DNA of 56,137 bases. It comes from an uncultured Opitutia bacterium (lineage in GTDB: Bacteria > Verrucomicrobiota > Verrucomicrobiia > Opitutales > Opitutaceae). The stretch spans positions 1-56,137 of the forward strand of contig CAITWF010000075.1 in NCBI GenBank assembly GCA_903896015.1, given 5' to 3'. The notes beneath the pieces were generated by a model that was given only the letters and a program-made list of their open reading frames with translations, searched no databases and was not told where the DNA came from. The translations under genes were made by a program, and so were the position numbers. Shown here one piece after another: positions 27,697 through 37,702 of the stretch. The first letter of the stretch is position 1, and each line of letters begins with the position of its first letter.

Positions 27697-29340
27697 TCAG
27701 TTCTTCGCCGGCAGGCAGGCGCCGCAGCCATTGGCGAAAAAATCGTTCCCCTTGTCGTCGACGAGGATGAACGCGGGGAAATCTTCCACCTCGATCTTCC
27801 ACACGGCCTCCATGCCGAGTTCGGGATACTCCAGCACCTCGACCTTCTTGATGTTTTCCTTCGCGAGAATCGCCGCCGGCCCGCCGATGCTGCCGAGATA
27901 AAACCCGTGATGCTTCTTGCACGCAGCCGTGACCTGCGGACTGCGATTGCCCTTCGCTAGCATGATCATGGATCCGCCGAGCGCTTGAAACGGGTCGACA
28001 TAACTGTCCATGCGTCCAGCCGTCGTCGGCCCGAACGATCCCGAGGCATAGCCCTTGGGCGTCTTCGCCGGCCCCGCATAATAAATCGGATGGTCCTTAA
28101 AATACTGAGGGAGACCCTGGCCCGCGTCCACGCGCTCCTTCAATTTCGCGTGCGCCGAATCGCGCGCGACGATTAGCGAGCCGGTCAGGGAGACGCGCGT
28201 CGTGACGGGATGCTTCGAGAGATCTGCGAGGATGTCCTTCATCGGCCGATTGAGATCGATCCGCACGATCTTATCGTCCTTCCAGAGTCGCGCGGCGGCG
28301 GGGATGAAGCGACCCGGATTCGTCTCCATCTTCTCAAGGAAAATGCCGTCCTTCGTGATCTTTGCCTTGATATTGCGATCGGCGCTGCAGGAGACGCCCA
28401 TGCCGACCGGGCAGCTCGCGCCGTGACGCGCCAGTCGCACCACCCGGACATCCAGCGCAAAATATTTCCCGCCGAACTGCGCGCCGATGCCCGTCGCTCG
28501 CGCGATCTCCATGACCTTCGCCTCCATCGCGAGGTCGCGAAAAGCACGACCGTGCTCGTTGCCGGTCGTTGGCAGCGCGTCGAGGTATTTGGTCGAAGCG
28601 AGCTTGAGCGTCTTCATGCACGCCTCGGCGCTCGTGCCACCGACCACGAACACGAGATGATACGGCGGGCACGCCGCGGTCCCGAGCAGCGGCAGCTTGT
28701 CGGCGACAAATTTCTCAAAGCTCTTCGGATTTAGCACCGCTTTCGTTTCTTGAAACAGGAAAAGCTTGTTGGCCGAGCCGCCGCCCTTCGCGACAAAGAG
28801 AAATTCAAACTTCGCGCCCTCGGTTGCGAACACATCGATCTGCGCGGGCAGGTTGGTCCCGGTGTTCACTTCCTTCCACATGTCGAGCGGCGCCGTCTGC
28901 GAGTAGCGGAGGTTTTCCTTGGTGAAACAGTCGTAGACGCCCTTCGAAATCCACTCGGCATCATTCGCGCCCGTCCACACCTGCTGGCCCTTTTTCGCAA
29001 AGATCGCACACGTCCCCGTATCCTGGCACATCGGCAAGATTCCCTCGGCGGCGATTTCGGCGTTCTTCAGGAGCGTAAGCGCGACATAGCGATCATTGTC
29101 CGAGGCCTCCGGGTCTTCAAGGATCGCGGCGACTTGCTGGAGATGTTTCGTCCGCAGCATGAACGACGTGTCGTGAAACGCCTGCTGCGTGAGAAACGCA
29201 ATCGCTTCGGGCTCCACTTTTAGAATCTCCCGGCCCTCGAAGGTCGTTGTGCTGACGCCTTCCTTTGAGAGCAGGCGATAGTCGGTCGTGTCTTCGCCGA
29301 GCGGGAGTGGATCTTGGTAAACGAAGGGCGGGGTGGGCAT
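27697..29340 (-). CDS. Class I (4Fe-4S) fumarate hydratase
   Basis: A 547-residue oxygen-sensitive iron-sulfur fumarase of the FumA/FumB type, interconverting fumarate and malate in the TCA cycle. The cluster ligands seen in Escherichia coli FumA fall at the same positions here: Cys105 (PMCQDTGTC), Cys224 (TAACPPYH) and Cys318 (VGMGVSCSA). The N-terminal alpha domain and C-terminal beta domain (with [12 protein letters not shown] and ANGCGACLP) are fused as in FumA. The ATG at 29340 (MPTPPF) is preferred over an in-frame ATG 33 bases upstream because it gives the FumA-like length and numbering. It lies 98 bases downstream of the Gfo/Idh gene on the same strand, so co-transcription is possible. 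Confidence 0.96.
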   Translation of the reverse strand: MPTPPFVYQDPLPLGEDTTDYRLLSKEGVSTTTFEGREILKVEPEAIAFLTQQAFHDTSFMLRTKHLQQVAAILEDPEASDNDRYVALTLLKNAEIAAEGILPMCQDTGTCAIFAKKGQQVWTGANDAEWISKGVYDCFTKENLRYSQTAPLDMWKEVNTGTNLPAQIDVFATEGAKFEFLFVAKGGGSANKLFLFQETKAVLNPKSFEKFVADKLPLLGTAACPPYHLVFVVGGTSAEACMKTLKLASTKYLDALPTTGNEHGRAFRDLAMEAKVMEIARATGIGAQFGGKYFALDVRVVRLARHGASCPVGMGVSCSADRNIKAKITKDGIFLEKMETNPGRFIPAAARLWKDDKIVRIDLNRPMKDILADLSKHPVTTRVSLTGSLIVARDSAHAKLKERVDAGQGLPQYFKDHPIYYAGPAKTPKGYASGSFGPTTAGRMDSYVDPFQALGGSMIMLAKGNRSPQVTAACKKHHGFYLGSIGGPAAILAKENIKKVEVLEYPELGMEAVWKIEVEDFPAFILVDDKGNDFFANGCGACLPAKN

Positions 29341-29438
29341 GATGAGGGGAAAGTTGGCCGAACTTGGCGGCAAGTAAAGCGACGCCTAGGTCTCACGCGG
29401 CAACGAGAAGTTTCGCTCCCCGGCGCCTTGGCTCGTGC

Positions 29439-30689
29439 TTAACGCTTCGCCATTGTCCGCACCACGTCGTAAAATTTGCCGAGATCGGCGGGCGTGGCCA
29501 CTTCGCCGGGTTCGCGTTCCCAGCCGTTGGCGCCGGGCCAGGCTCCGCGCACGAGAAAATTTTCGTGTGCGGCTGTAAGGCCCGCGGTGTTGAGATAATC
29601 CTTCTGTTCCTTCTCGTCCCGCACACCGCTGACGAGCGCCGCCGGAATCTTCGCGATTCGGGCGCTCGACACATGGGCCAGATCGTTGAGGGCGACAAAC
29701 GCGCGCGAATCGGCGAGCGTCGTTGCCGGGCGGGTCGTTTCGCCGCGGAGATAGCGATAGTAGTCGAGGTGGTTTTCCGCGAGTGGATCGAAGGGCTCGG
29801 CCGCGATTTTTTCCACGCGCCCGTCGTTCCAACGGATCTCGATTTGACGGCCGACGACATAGCGCAGCGCGGCTTTGTCGCAGAGCACCACCTCCAGATG
29901 TGAACTCGGGCCGGCGCAGGCGTGTGAGAGGGCAAAGCGGAGGTTGACGCCTGCCGTCGTGTCGGTCTCGACAAAAAACGTGTCCGCCCCCTCGATCGCG
30001 TGCGCGCGATACAGTTCGGCGCGCACCGCGGCCGGTTGTCCCCAGCTGAAAAGCTCCGGGCCGCCCGCCCAAAAAAGGAGGTTGTGGACGAAGTGCGCCA
30101 TCGCGTTGCCGAAACAGGAATCGAGCACGATGCGTCCGTCGATCATCAGGCGGCCGGCCCAGTTATTGCGCGCAAAATAACTCGCGGGCCGCGGCCAGAG
30201 GGCGCTGAGCGTCGCGCCGCGCACCGCGCCAAACTCGCCCGCGAGAATTCGCTCCTTCAGCGCAAGGCGCGGCTTTTCGATGATGAAGTTAAACCCAACG
30301 AGCGACGATTTCCGGGCCCGCGCATCCGCGGTGATCATCTGCTCAAGCTCGGCGTGATCGAGGGTAGGGGGCTTTTCAAGATAGACGGGCAGCCCAAGCG
30401 CTGTAGCCGCCGCGTGCATCTCCGCGTGCAAGTTGATTGGCGTCGGCACGACGAGAAGATCCAAGCCTCGGTGGCAGGCATCGAGTAGCGTGCGATAGTC
30501 GGGATAGACGTGCACGCCGCGCTCGGAAAAACGCCACGTTTGCTGCTCCATCGCGAAGGCTTCCGGCCGCGGGTCGCACGTCGCAATGAGCTTGGCGTGG
30601 CCCTGCTCCTCCAGTCGCGCCACTGTCGCGTGGTGGATCCCCGCGAAGCCGCCCATGCCAATGATTCCGATTCGGATGGGCGCCTTCAC
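29439..30689 (-). CDS. Gfo/Idh/MocA family NAD(P)-dependent oxidoreductase
   Basis: A 416-residue protein with an N-terminal Rossmann fold (IGIIGMGGFAGIHHA at 8-22, then the acidic CDPRPEAF) and the catalytic EKPP motif near residue 102 (PVYLEKPPT) containing the Lys typical of the family, followed by the alpha/beta domain. Substrates of such enzymes are sugars, inositols or sugar-nucleotide derivatives; the true one cannot be read from sequence. Its start overlaps the kdsD stop by 4 bases, so it is probably translated with kdsD, hinting at cell-surface sugar metabolism. Confidence 0.88.
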   Translation of the reverse strand: MKAPIRIGIIGMGGFAGIHHATVARLEEQGHAKLIATCDPRPEAFAMEQQTWRFSERGVHVYPDYRTLLDACHRGLDLLVVPTPINLHAEMHAAATALGLPVYLEKPPTLDHAELEQMITADARARKSSLVGFNFIIEKPRLALKERILAGEFGAVRGATLSALWPRPASYFARNNWAGRLMIDGRIVLDSCFGNAMAHFVHNLLFWAGGPELFSWGQPAAVRAELYRAHAIEGADTFFVETDTTAGVNLRFALSHACAGPSSHLEVVLCDKAALRYVVGRQIEIRWNDGRVEKIAAEPFDPLAENHLDYYRYLRGETTRPATTLADSRAFVALNDLAHVSSARIAKIPAALVSGVRDEKEQKDYLNTAGLTAAHENFLVRGAWPGANGWEREPGEVATPADLGKFYDVVRTMAKR

Positions 30690-31675
30690 ACGATTTTAAG
30701 TTTGGGCAAATCCTGCCCGTCGATCAGTCCGACGGGGCGGCCGCGCGCATCAATCACGATGAGATCGTCGATCTTGTGTGCCTCGAACAGTCGCAGGGCC
30801 TCAACCCCGAGTGCGTTGTCGCGGATCGTTTTGGGTGAACGGGTCATGAAGGTCGCGACGGGCTGCGTTAAAAAATTGGCACCGGTCAGCGCGCTGCGGC
30901 GAAAATCGCCGTCGGTGAGGATGCCGGTGAGCCGGCCCGATTTTTTGGCGACGAGCGCGATGCTGCCACTCTTCGCCTTCGTCATGGCGAGGATCGCATC
31001 CTGGGTGGATACGGTGTCGGGCGCGATCGGGAGGCGGTTGCCAGTGCGCATGATGTCACTCACGCGAAGCAGGAGTACGCGGCCGAGATTGCCGGCCGGG
31101 TGATATTTCGCGAAGTCGTCGCGCGTAAGGCCGCGCGCTTCGAGCAAGACCATCGCGAGCGCATCGCCGAGCGCGAGCGCAGCGGTGGTGCTGGCCGTGG
31201 GGGCGAGCTCAAGCGGACATGCCTCCCGGCGCACGCGGTAGAGCAGGCGATAGTCGGCGCTGCGCGCGAGATCGGAGTCGGCGTGGCCGGTGAACGCGAC
31301 GACGTTTGTGCCAAAGCGTTTCAAGATCGGCACGAGTCGAAGGATCTCGTCCGACTGACCGCTGTTGCTGAGCAGAAAGGCAAGATCGCCCTCGGCGCAG
31401 AGCCCAAGATCACCGTGGAGCGCCTGCGTGGCGTCGAGAAAACACGAGGCGACGCCGGTGCTGTTAAACGTTGCCGCGATCTTCTGCGCGATGTGCGCCG
31501 ACTTGCCGACGCCGCTGAAGAGCAGCTTGCCGCCGGTGGCGTGCACCGCCTCGACGGCGCGGGCGGTGGCGACGAACTCCGCGCCGAGACTCCGGGCTGT
31601 TTCCGTGAGCGCCGCCGTCTCGATGCGGATGCAGGCACGCGCGCGAGCGAGGGCGGGTTTCGGTTGGAGGGCCAT
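30686..31675 (-). CDS. kdsD: Arabinose-5-phosphate isomerase (KpsF/GutQ family)
   Basis: A 329-residue isomerase converting ribulose 5-phosphate to arabinose 5-phosphate, the entry step to Kdo for lipopolysaccharide. An SIS domain covers about 35-175 with SGVGKS (54-59), HGDLG (87-91) and SNSGQSDE (103-110); two CBS domains follow (about 207-262, DIMRTGNRLPI; about 274-329, TFMTRSPKTI). Length and layout match KdsD (about 325). It diverges from the LysM protein gene with a 75-base shared promoter gap and overlaps the downstream oxidoreductase gene by 4 bases. Confidence 0.94.
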   Translation of the reverse strand: MALQPKPALARARACIRIETAALTETARSLGAEFVATARAVEAVHATGGKLLFSGVGKSAHIAQKIAATFNSTGVASCFLDATQALHGDLGLCAEGDLAFLLSNSGQSDEILRLVPILKRFGTNVVAFTGHADSDLARSADYRLLYRVRREACPLELAPTASTTAALALGDALAMVLLEARGLTRDDFAKYHPAGNLGRVLLLRVSDIMRTGNRLPIAPDTVSTQDAILAMTKAKSGSIALVAKKSGRLTGILTDGDFRRSALTGANFLTQPVATFMTRSPKTIRDNALGVEALRLFEAHKIDDLIVIDARGRPVGLIDGQDLPKLKIV

Positions 31676-31750
31676 TTAGGGTTTGAGTCGCAGTGCGAGG
31701 TTGCGGAATTTACGGTGAACTACTGTTCGTTCAATCCCTTTCACCGCGAG

Positions 31751-32626
31751 ATGACTGTCCGTCTAAAAACCGCCCTTGTGTTGGCCGCCTTCGCGCTCAT
31801 GTGCGGCGCGGGCTGCGGCGGCGGGGGAGGGGTGACGCTGACCGCCGAGACGGACGAAGCGTATTATCAGGAAGGCCAGCGACTGCTGCGGCAGGGACGC
31901 GAGGCCGAGGCGCTCTCGGCTTTTTTGAAAGTGATTGAGAAGCGCGGCGAGCAGGCGTCGGCCGAATCGCACCTCAACGCTGGCACGATCTGCCTCTACC
32001 ACATCAAAGATCCGATCGAGGCGATCCACCATTTTCGGAAATACCTCGAACTCCAGCCCAACTCGTCGCTGGCGCCCAAGGTCCGCGGACTCGTCGATAC
32101 GGCGAAGCGCGAATTTTGGCGCGCGATGCCCGCGCACCCGCTCGAAAGCCAGGTCGCCGGGCTCGATCAGTCGGAGCAGCTCCGGCAACTGCAGCGTGAG
32201 AACGACGAACTGCGCAGCGAGCTCACGGCGATGCGTGCGGGACAATCGGCGCAATTTCTGCGCTCCACCCGCGCGCCGGTAGAGGTGAGCGATGGCGCAG
32301 TATCGGTCTCGGCCCGCGTGCCCGTGATAACGCCCGCGCCGATGTCTGCGCCGCCCGCGAGCGAGGAGCCGGCCTTCACGCTCGCGCCGTCCCGGTCGCC
32401 GTCAACCAGCCCAGTGACGCCAGCGCCCAAAGTGGGGCGCCCCGCCCCGCCTCCGGCCGCCAACGCGCGCAAGCACACCATTGCCCCCGGTGACACGCTC
32501 TACAAAATCTCCGCGAAATATTTCGGCAACGGCTCGAAGGTCGACGCGATCTTCGAGGCCAACCGCGCCGTCATGCAGAATAAGAACTCGCTGCCCCGCG
32601 TCGGCACCGAATTGAAGATTCCCTGA
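31751..32626 (+). CDS. Exported TPR-like protein with C-terminal LysM domain
   Basis: A 291-residue protein. The start at 31751 gives a signal sequence (MTVRLKTALVLAAFALMCGAGC) followed by Gly-rich sequence; a Cys after GAG suggests a lipoprotein, though the lipobox is not classical. Residues about 30-110 form two TPR-like helical hairpins (AYYQEGQRLLRQGREAEALSAF; YHIKDPIEAIHHF). A short coiled coil follows (about 138-165), then a Pro/Ala/Ser-rich linker and a LysM domain (about 241-291, HTIAPGDTLYKISAKYFG...VGTELKIP) that binds peptidoglycan. It is probably a cell-wall-bound envelope factor. The next gene starts 3 bases after its stop. Confidence 0.85.
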   Translation: MTVRLKTALVLAAFALMCGAGCGGGGGVTLTAETDEAYYQEGQRLLRQGREAEALSAFLKVIEKRGEQASAESHLNAGTICLYHIKDPIEAIHHFRKYLELQPNSSLAPKVRGLVDTAKREFWRAMPAHPLESQVAGLDQSEQLRQLQRENDELRSELTAMRAGQSAQFLRSTRAPVEVSDGAVSVSARVPVITPAPMSAPPASEEPAFTLAPSRSPSTSPVTPAPKVGRPAPPPAANARKHTIAPGDTLYKISAKYFGNGSKVDAIFEANRAVMQNKNSLPRVGTELKIP

Positions 32627-32629
32627 GCC

Positions 32630-33781
32630 ATGCCTCGCACTTCGCAGCGCACGTCCATTTTTTCCGAGTCGGTGATCCGCGCGATGTCGCGCGTCGCCAC
32701 GCAGCACAATGCGATCAACCTCGCGCAGGGATTTCCCGACTGGGATCCGCCGGCCGCGCTCGTGCAGGCGGGGCGCGCTGCGATGGATGCTGGTCGCCAC
32801 CAATACGCCGTCACATGGGGTTCGCCGGAGTTGCGCGCTGCACTCGGCGCGAAGCTCCAGCGTTTCATGGGCATGCCGATCGATGCGGAGCGTGAGCTCG
32901 TCGTCACCTGCGGCGCGACCGAGGCGATGATGGTCGCGATGATGACCGTCTGCGATCCGGGCGACAAAGTCGGGCTCTTCTCGCCGTTTTACGAAAACTA
33001 CTCCGCCGATGCGATTCTCTCGGGTGCGACGCCGGTCCTGGTGCCACTGCACCCGCCGCACTACAAATTTGATCCGGCGGAGCTGCGCGCGGCGTTCGCG
33101 AGCGGGCTGAAGGCCTTCGTGCTTTGCAATCCGTCGAATCCGTGCGGTCGCGTATTTACTCGCGAGGAGTTGCTGCAGATCGCCGCGCTCGCCGAGGAGT
33201 TTGATGTGTGGGTGCTGACCGACGAAGTTTACGAGCACATCGTGTTCGCGCCGCACCGGCATGTTTACTTCGCGTCGCTGCCCGGCATGGCGAAGCGCAC
33301 GCTGAGCTGCTCGTCGCTCTCAAAAACCTTTTCGATCACGGGCTGGCGCATCGGTCATGTGCACGCCCCGCCCGAAGTGATTGCGCAGGCGCGCAAGGTG
33401 CATGACTTCCTCACCGTCGGCGCCGCCGCGCCGCTGCAGCACGCTGTCGTGACCGCACTGAATTTTCCGCAAAGCTACTATGTTGAACTCGCCGCCGAAT
33501 ACGGGCGCTCGCGCGAGATACTCCTCGGTTACCTCGATCAAACCGGCCTCAGGTACACCCGACCCGAGGGCGCATACTTCGTCATGGTGGATATCTCACC
33601 TTTCGGCTACGCGAGCGACGCGGAGTTTGCCCTTTGGATGACGCGCGAGATCGGCGTCGCGCCCGTGCCGGGCTCAAGCTTTTTTGCGCACAAGGAAAAC
33701 CGTTACATCCGGCTCAACTTTGCGAAAAAGCCGGCGACGCTCCACGCGGCGGGCGAGCGGCTATTGAAGCTGAAACGATGA
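32630..33781 (+). CDS. Class I/II PLP-dependent aminotransferase (kynurenine/methionine aminotransferase-like)
   Basis: A 383-residue fold-type I aminotransferase. The N-terminal NLAQGFPDWDPP resembles the kynurenine-oxoglutarate/methionine aminotransferase subgroup (YbdL, CCBL). PLP residues are visible: CNPSNPCGR (about 166-174), D198 and Y201 in TDEVYEH, and the Schiff-base Lys232 in SSLSKTFSITGWRIG; the C-terminal Arg is in YIRLNFA. It removes the amino group from an amino acid to a 2-oxo acid; the substrate may be Met, Gln or aromatic amino acids. It is coupled closely to the upstream LysM gene without obvious functional link. Confidence 0.9.
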   Translation: MPRTSQRTSIFSESVIRAMSRVATQHNAINLAQGFPDWDPPAALVQAGRAAMDAGRHQYAVTWGSPELRAALGAKLQRFMGMPIDAERELVVTCGATEAMMVAMMTVCDPGDKVGLFSPFYENYSADAILSGATPVLVPLHPPHYKFDPAELRAAFASGLKAFVLCNPSNPCGRVFTREELLQIAALAEEFDVWVLTDEVYEHIVFAPHRHVYFASLPGMAKRTLSCSSLSKTFSITGWRIGHVHAPPEVIAQARKVHDFLTVGAAAPLQHAVVTALNFPQSYYVELAAEYGRSREILLGYLDQTGLRYTRPEGAYFVMVDISPFGYASDAEFALWMTREIGVAPVPGSSFFAHKENRYIRLNFAKKPATLHAAGERLLKLKR

Positions 33782-33832
33782 ACGGCGTCGGGTGTGCGGA
33801 CTTGCGCGCTTAATAGTTATCAGCACCGTGGG

Positions 33833-34771
33833 ATGATGAAATCGGCCCTATGGTTTGGCTGCATCGTCCCGCTGGCCCTCGCGGGCGCGGCGTTCTCGCA
33901 AACCGCCGCCACGGCCAAGGTGCCCGCGGCGCAGCGTCCGCCGGAAACAACGCCGGTCGCCTTTCCCGGCGCCGAAACCTTCGTCTTTCGCGAGCTGACA
34001 CCCGACCCGCTGCGCGTGCACGTGTTCAAGCCAAAGAACTGGCAAGCCGGTGAGAAGCGGCCCGGCTTTGTGTGGTTCTTCGGTGGTGGCTGGTCGCACG
34101 GCACACCGGCCAACGCGGTCGGTTTTGCGAAATGGGCCGCCGATCTCGGCTTTGTCGGGGTTGCGCCCGACTACCGCACCCACGATCGGTTCGGCGGCAC
34201 ATCGCCGCTCGCGTCTGTCGCCGACGCCCGCGCCGCGTTGCATTGGGTAGAGGAGCGCGCCGCCGAACTCGGCATCGATCCGCAGCGCATTGTCGTCGGC
34301 GGGAACTCCGCCGGCGGTCACGTCGCGCTCTGGACGGCAATCGCGCACACGCCGCCGGGCTCTGACGAAAGGGAAGCGCCGAAGTTCAAGCCCGTCGCCC
34401 TCGTGCTCACGAGCGCCGTGTCCGATACGACGGTGGAAAAAGGCTACACCCCGAAACGCTTCGGCGAAAACGCGACCGCTCTTTCCCCGATCGATCAGCT
34501 CGATGCGAAGATGCCGCCGATGCTCGTGTTTCACGGCGACGCCGACACGACGGTGCCGCAGCGTCAGTCGCTCGCCCTGCGCGACAAACTGATCGCGACC
34601 GGGAACGTCAGCGAATTCGTCAACGTCCCCGGTGGCTCGCACAATTTCTCCGGCGATCTGCCGGAATGGCGCGAAAAAACGCGGACAATCATCCTGGATT
34701 TCCTCGCGCGGCAGAACCTGTTGCCTGAAAAAAGAAATAACGCCGGTCGGCGGCCGGCGTTAGGTTCGTAG
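33833..34771 (+). CDS. Exported alpha/beta hydrolase (acetylesterase-like)
   Basis: A 312-residue protein with a signal peptide (MMKSALWFGCIVPLALAGAAFSQ). It shows the alpha/beta hydrolase set: an oxyanion loop FFGGGWSHG (82-90), nucleophile Ser159 in GGNSAGGH, Asp236 or Asp238 in FHGDADTTVP, and His270 in GGSHNF. It resembles BD-FAE/acetyl-xylan esterase-type lipases found with polysaccharide utilisation. The ATG at 33833 was chosen since the signal peptide starts there. The last codons (NNAGRRPALGS) are supplied by a palindromic element at 34738-34762, which probably lengthened the C-terminus. Confidence 0.85.
   Translation: MMKSALWFGCIVPLALAGAAFSQTAATAKVPAAQRPPETTPVAFPGAETFVFRELTPDPLRVHVFKPKNWQAGEKRPGFVWFFGGGWSHGTPANAVGFAKWAADLGFVGVAPDYRTHDRFGGTSPLASVADARAALHWVEERAAELGIDPQRIVVGGNSAGGHVALWTAIAHTPPGSDEREAPKFKPVALVLTSAVSDTTVEKGYTPKRFGENATALSPIDQLDAKMPPMLVFHGDADTTVPQRQSLALRDKLIATGNVSEFVNVPGGSHNFSGDLPEWREKTRTIILDFLARQNLLPEKRNNAGRRPALGS
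34738..34762. repeat. REP-like palindrome overlapping the hydrolase 3' end
   Basis: A perfect 9-base inverted repeat (TAACGCCGG and CCGGCGTTA) flanks a TCGGCGG loop. It lies inside the last codons of the esterase gene and 29 bases before the stop of the convergent aminotransferase. No U-tract follows, so it is more like a REP element than a terminator. It translates to NAGRRPAL on the forward strand. Confidence 0.7.
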
Positions 34772-34790
34772 CGACCGATTGGTTGGACGC

Positions 34791-36131
34791 TTATAGCGCC
34801 CCGATCGCTTCGTCGAGGACGGCGAGCAAGAAGTCGGCGTCGGCTTGCGTGATGTTCATCGGCGGGGCGAAGCGGATTGTCTGACCCCAGAGGCCGCCTT
34901 TGCCTAGGAGCAGGCCGAGTTCGCGAGCATTCTCGACGGCCTGTGCGCACTCTTCCTTTCCGGGCGTCTTTGTCGCGCGATCCTTCACGAATTCGATCCC
35001 GAGCATCAGGCCCTTGCCGCGCACGTCACCGATGACTTTATGTTTTTCCTTCAGCTTGTTCAGGCCGGCGAGGATGTAGTTGCCGAGCTTGAGGCAGTTT
35101 TCCTGGGTCTTTTCCCTTTCGATCACCTCGAGCACGGCGGTGCCGATCGCGCTTACGACGGGGTTGCCGCCGAAGGTGTTGAAGTGAACTTTCTGCGCCA
35201 TGACCGCAGCGATCTTCGGCGTGGTGACGACGGCGGCGAGGGGCGCGCCGTTGCCGATACCTTTGGCCATCGTGACGATGTCGGGGATAACGCCCTGCGT
35301 CTCGAAGCCCCAGAAGTGCGTGCCGGTGCGGCCGAAGCCGGTCTGCACTTCGTCGGCGATGCACACGCCGCCGGCGGCGCGGACGTGTTCGTAGGCGTGC
35401 TTGAGGTAGCCCTGCGGAAACTCTACGAAGCCGCCCACCCCCTGGATCGACTCGGCGATGAACGCGGCGACTTTGCCGGGGGTGGCGTAATTGATGAGAT
35501 CCTTGACGTCGTCGGCGTATTTGCGGCCTGCGTCGGGATCGTCGTAGCCGTATTGGCCGCGGTAGGGATAGGGCGCGATCGCGTGATGGACGCCGAAGGA
35601 GTGAGGCACGTTGAATTTCCACGTGCTGTGCGCGGTCAGGCCCATCGAGGCGGGGCTGCCGCCATGGTAGGCGTTCCGGAGCGCGATGGCGTCGTAGTTG
35701 CCGGTGTAGAGCCGCGCCATGAGCATCGCGAGATCGTTGGCTTCGGAGCCGGAGTTGACGAAGTAGCAGACCTTGAGATCGCCGGGCATCTTTGAGGCGA
35801 GTTTCTCGGCGAACTCGGCGATGTTCGGCTGAAGATAGATCGTGGTCGAGTGCTGGAGCGTTTGATTCTGCTTGTTTGCTGCGGCGACGACGTGCGGGTG
35901 GCAGTGGCCCACGCTAATCGTCACGATGCCGCCAAGTCCGTCGAGGTAGCGTTTGCCGGTGTCGTCCCAGACATACTGCATGCTGCCCTCCACGATCATA
36001 ATCGGCTTCTTGTAGTAGAGAAAGAGACCGGGGTTGAGGTATTGCTTGCGCGTCGCGAGCACATGCTCGGCGGAGGGGCCGGAGTATTTCGCGGGCTGGT
36101 GCGCGGTAGGCGGGAGGGGGATTGATTTCAT
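34791..36131 (-). CDS. Class III aminotransferase, probable beta-alanine/3-aminoisobutyrate:pyruvate transaminase (AGXT2-like)
   Basis: A 446-residue class III PLP enzyme. Family marks: NSGSEAND (126-133), AYHGGSPAS (154-162), [12 protein letters not shown] (259-270), the PLP Lys290 in TMAKGIGNG, and FGGNPV further on. The protein is like AGXT2 and beta-alanine:pyruvate transaminases. It is the last of five minus-strand genes with preA, mmsA, hydA and an NCS1 permease, so it likely converts beta-alanine to malonate semialdehyde (or 3-aminoisobutyrate to methylmalonate semialdehyde), supplying the substrate of MmsA. The substrate is inferred from context; glyoxylate is a possible acceptor. It starts 51 bases after the permease gene. 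Confidence 0.88.
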   Translation of the reverse strand: MKSIPLPPTAHQPAKYSGPSAEHVLATRKQYLNPGLFLYYKKPIMIVEGSMQYVWDDTGKRYLDGLGGIVTISVGHCHPHVVAAANKQNQTLQHSTTIYLQPNIAEFAEKLASKMPGDLKVCYFVNSGSEANDLAMLMARLYTGNYDAIALRNAYHGGSPASMGLTAHSTWKFNVPHSFGVHHAIAPYPYRGQYGYDDPDAGRKYADDVKDLINYATPGKVAAFIAESIQGVGGFVEFPQGYLKHAYEHVRAAGGVCIADEVQTGFGRTGTHFWGFETQGVIPDIVTMAKGIGNGAPLAAVVTTPKIAAVMAQKVHFNTFGGNPVVSAIGTAVLEVIEREKTQENCLKLGNYILAGLNKLKEKHKVIGDVRGKGLMLGIEFVKDRATKTPGKEECAQAVENARELGLLLGKGGLWGQTIRFAPPMNITQADADFLLAVLDEAIGAL

Positions 36132-36182
36132 GGAGGTTTTAACTTGGACGGAATTTATTTGGACGGCGAGTCCGCTGGCGAC

Positions 36183-37691
36183 CTAGGATATGGGCGTGAG
36201 CTTGCGAAGAACGAGGTAGGCAGTGAACGCCGCACCGAATCCGACGAACCACGCGTAGTTGTACAGCCCGAGGAGAAGCGGCGGCATGTGCGCGCCGTCG
36301 ATGACTTTCACGGTGACCAGAAAACCCGGGAGGCTGGGCAGGATTCCGGCGAGCAGCGCCACGATCGCCGCGATGCTGAAGCCGTGCCGGTAGGAATACT
36401 CGCCGCCCGGATTGTAGAGCCCCAGGACGTTGAGCCAGCGGCCGCGCACGACGAAATAGTCCGCGATCATGATGCCGCCGATCGGACCGAGCAGACCGCT
36501 GTAACCGACGAGCCACGTGAAGATATAGCCCGTGGGATCGGCGACGAGTTTCCACGGCATCATCAAGATACCGATAAACCCCGTGATGTAGCCGCCGACA
36601 CGGAACGAGATTTTCCTTGGTGCGAGGTGGGCAAAGTCGTTGGCGGGCGAGACGACGTTGGCGGCAATGTTGGTCGCGAGCGTAGCGATGCAGAGCGCGA
36701 CCATCGCGATTACAAGCAGACCTGGATTTTTGAACTTCGTCAGCACGTCTACGGGGTCCCAGATCGTCTGGCCGTAGATGATCGTGGTGGCCGACGTGAC
36801 GGCGACACCAATGAATGCATAAAGCGCCATGGTCAGCGGCAGCCCGAGCATCTGGCCGACGACCTGGTCGCGCTGGGTTTTCGCGTATCGGGAGAAGTCG
36901 GGGATGTTGAGCGAGAGCGTCGCCCAAAATCCGATCATGCCGGTGAGCGCGGGAAAGAAGAAAGCCCAGAATTGTCCCGCCTTCGGTTGGCCGGGATCGA
37001 AGGCGGACGGTTGCGAGAGGATCGGGCCGAAGCCGCCGGCGGAGCGATACGCCCAGAAGAGCAGCAGCAGGCCGAGCGCGATCAGGAGCGGAGCCTTGAT
37101 GTTGAGGAGCACGCGGATCGTCTCGATGCCGCGATAGATGACCCACATGTTGATGCCCCAAAAAAAGAGGAAGCAAAGAAACTGGGCACCGGTGATGCCG
37201 AGGAAATTATCCGTCGAGCCAGTCGTGAGCGCCGGCCAGAACACGCCGAGGATTTTGTAAATCGCATTGCCGCCGATCCACGCCTGGATGCCGAACCAAC
37301 CGCACGCGACGAACGCGCGGAGCAGTGCGGGAATGTTTGCACCGCGCGTGCCGAACGAGGCGCGGCACAAGACGGGAAACGGAATGCCGTATTTCGTGCC
37401 GGCGTGGGCGTTGAGGATCATTGGCACGACCACGATCAAGTTGCCGAGGAAGATTGTGAAAATCGCTTCCCACCAATTCATGCCACCGCCGATGAGTGAG
37501 GAGGCGAGCATGTAGGTCGGGATGCACGCCGACATCGAGACCCAGAGCGCGGCGAAACTAAGCAGGCCCCACTTGCGTCCGCTCGCCGGCACCGGCGCGA
37601 GGTCGGCGTTGTAGAGGTGCGAATGCTCGATGATCGAAAGATCGAGTTCGACGTCGGGGGCGTTGTCGCGGAGTCCGGGATCAGTGGGCAT
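36183..37691 (-). CDS. NCS1-family nucleobase:cation symporter
   Basis: A 502-residue inner-membrane transporter with about twelve hydrophobic helices and the NCS1 opening motif NADLAPVPASGRKWG (about 29-43), then FAALWVSMSACIPTYMLAS and the substrate-site segment ACGWFGIQAWIGGNA (about 130-145). NCS1 carriers such as Mhp1, uracil and allantoin permeases take up hydantoins, pyrimidines or purine derivatives with Na+ or H+. The location within the reductive pyrimidine series points to uracil, thymine or dihydropyrimidine uptake. It is separated from hydA by a 90-base spacer that holds an inverted repeat. Confidence 0.92.
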   Translation of the reverse strand: MPTDPGLRDNAPDVELDLSIIEHSHLYNADLAPVPASGRKWGLLSFAALWVSMSACIPTYMLASSLIGGGMNWWEAIFTIFLGNLIVVVPMILNAHAGTKYGIPFPVLCRASFGTRGANIPALLRAFVACGWFGIQAWIGGNAIYKILGVFWPALTTGSTDNFLGITGAQFLCFLFFWGINMWVIYRGIETIRVLLNIKAPLLIALGLLLLFWAYRSAGGFGPILSQPSAFDPGQPKAGQFWAFFFPALTGMIGFWATLSLNIPDFSRYAKTQRDQVVGQMLGLPLTMALYAFIGVAVTSATTIIYGQTIWDPVDVLTKFKNPGLLVIAMVALCIATLATNIAANVVSPANDFAHLAPRKISFRVGGYITGFIGILMMPWKLVADPTGYIFTWLVGYSGLLGPIGGIMIADYFVVRGRWLNVLGLYNPGGEYSYRHGFSIAAIVALLAGILPSLPGFLVTVKVIDGAHMPPLLLGLYNYAWFVGFGAAFTAYLVLRKLTPIS

Positions 37692-37702
37692 AAAAATTTA
37701 TC

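Noticed and set aside
31100-31750. In-frame upstream extension of the LysM protein
   Set aside because: It runs antisense through kdsD, and the signal peptide begins at 31751.
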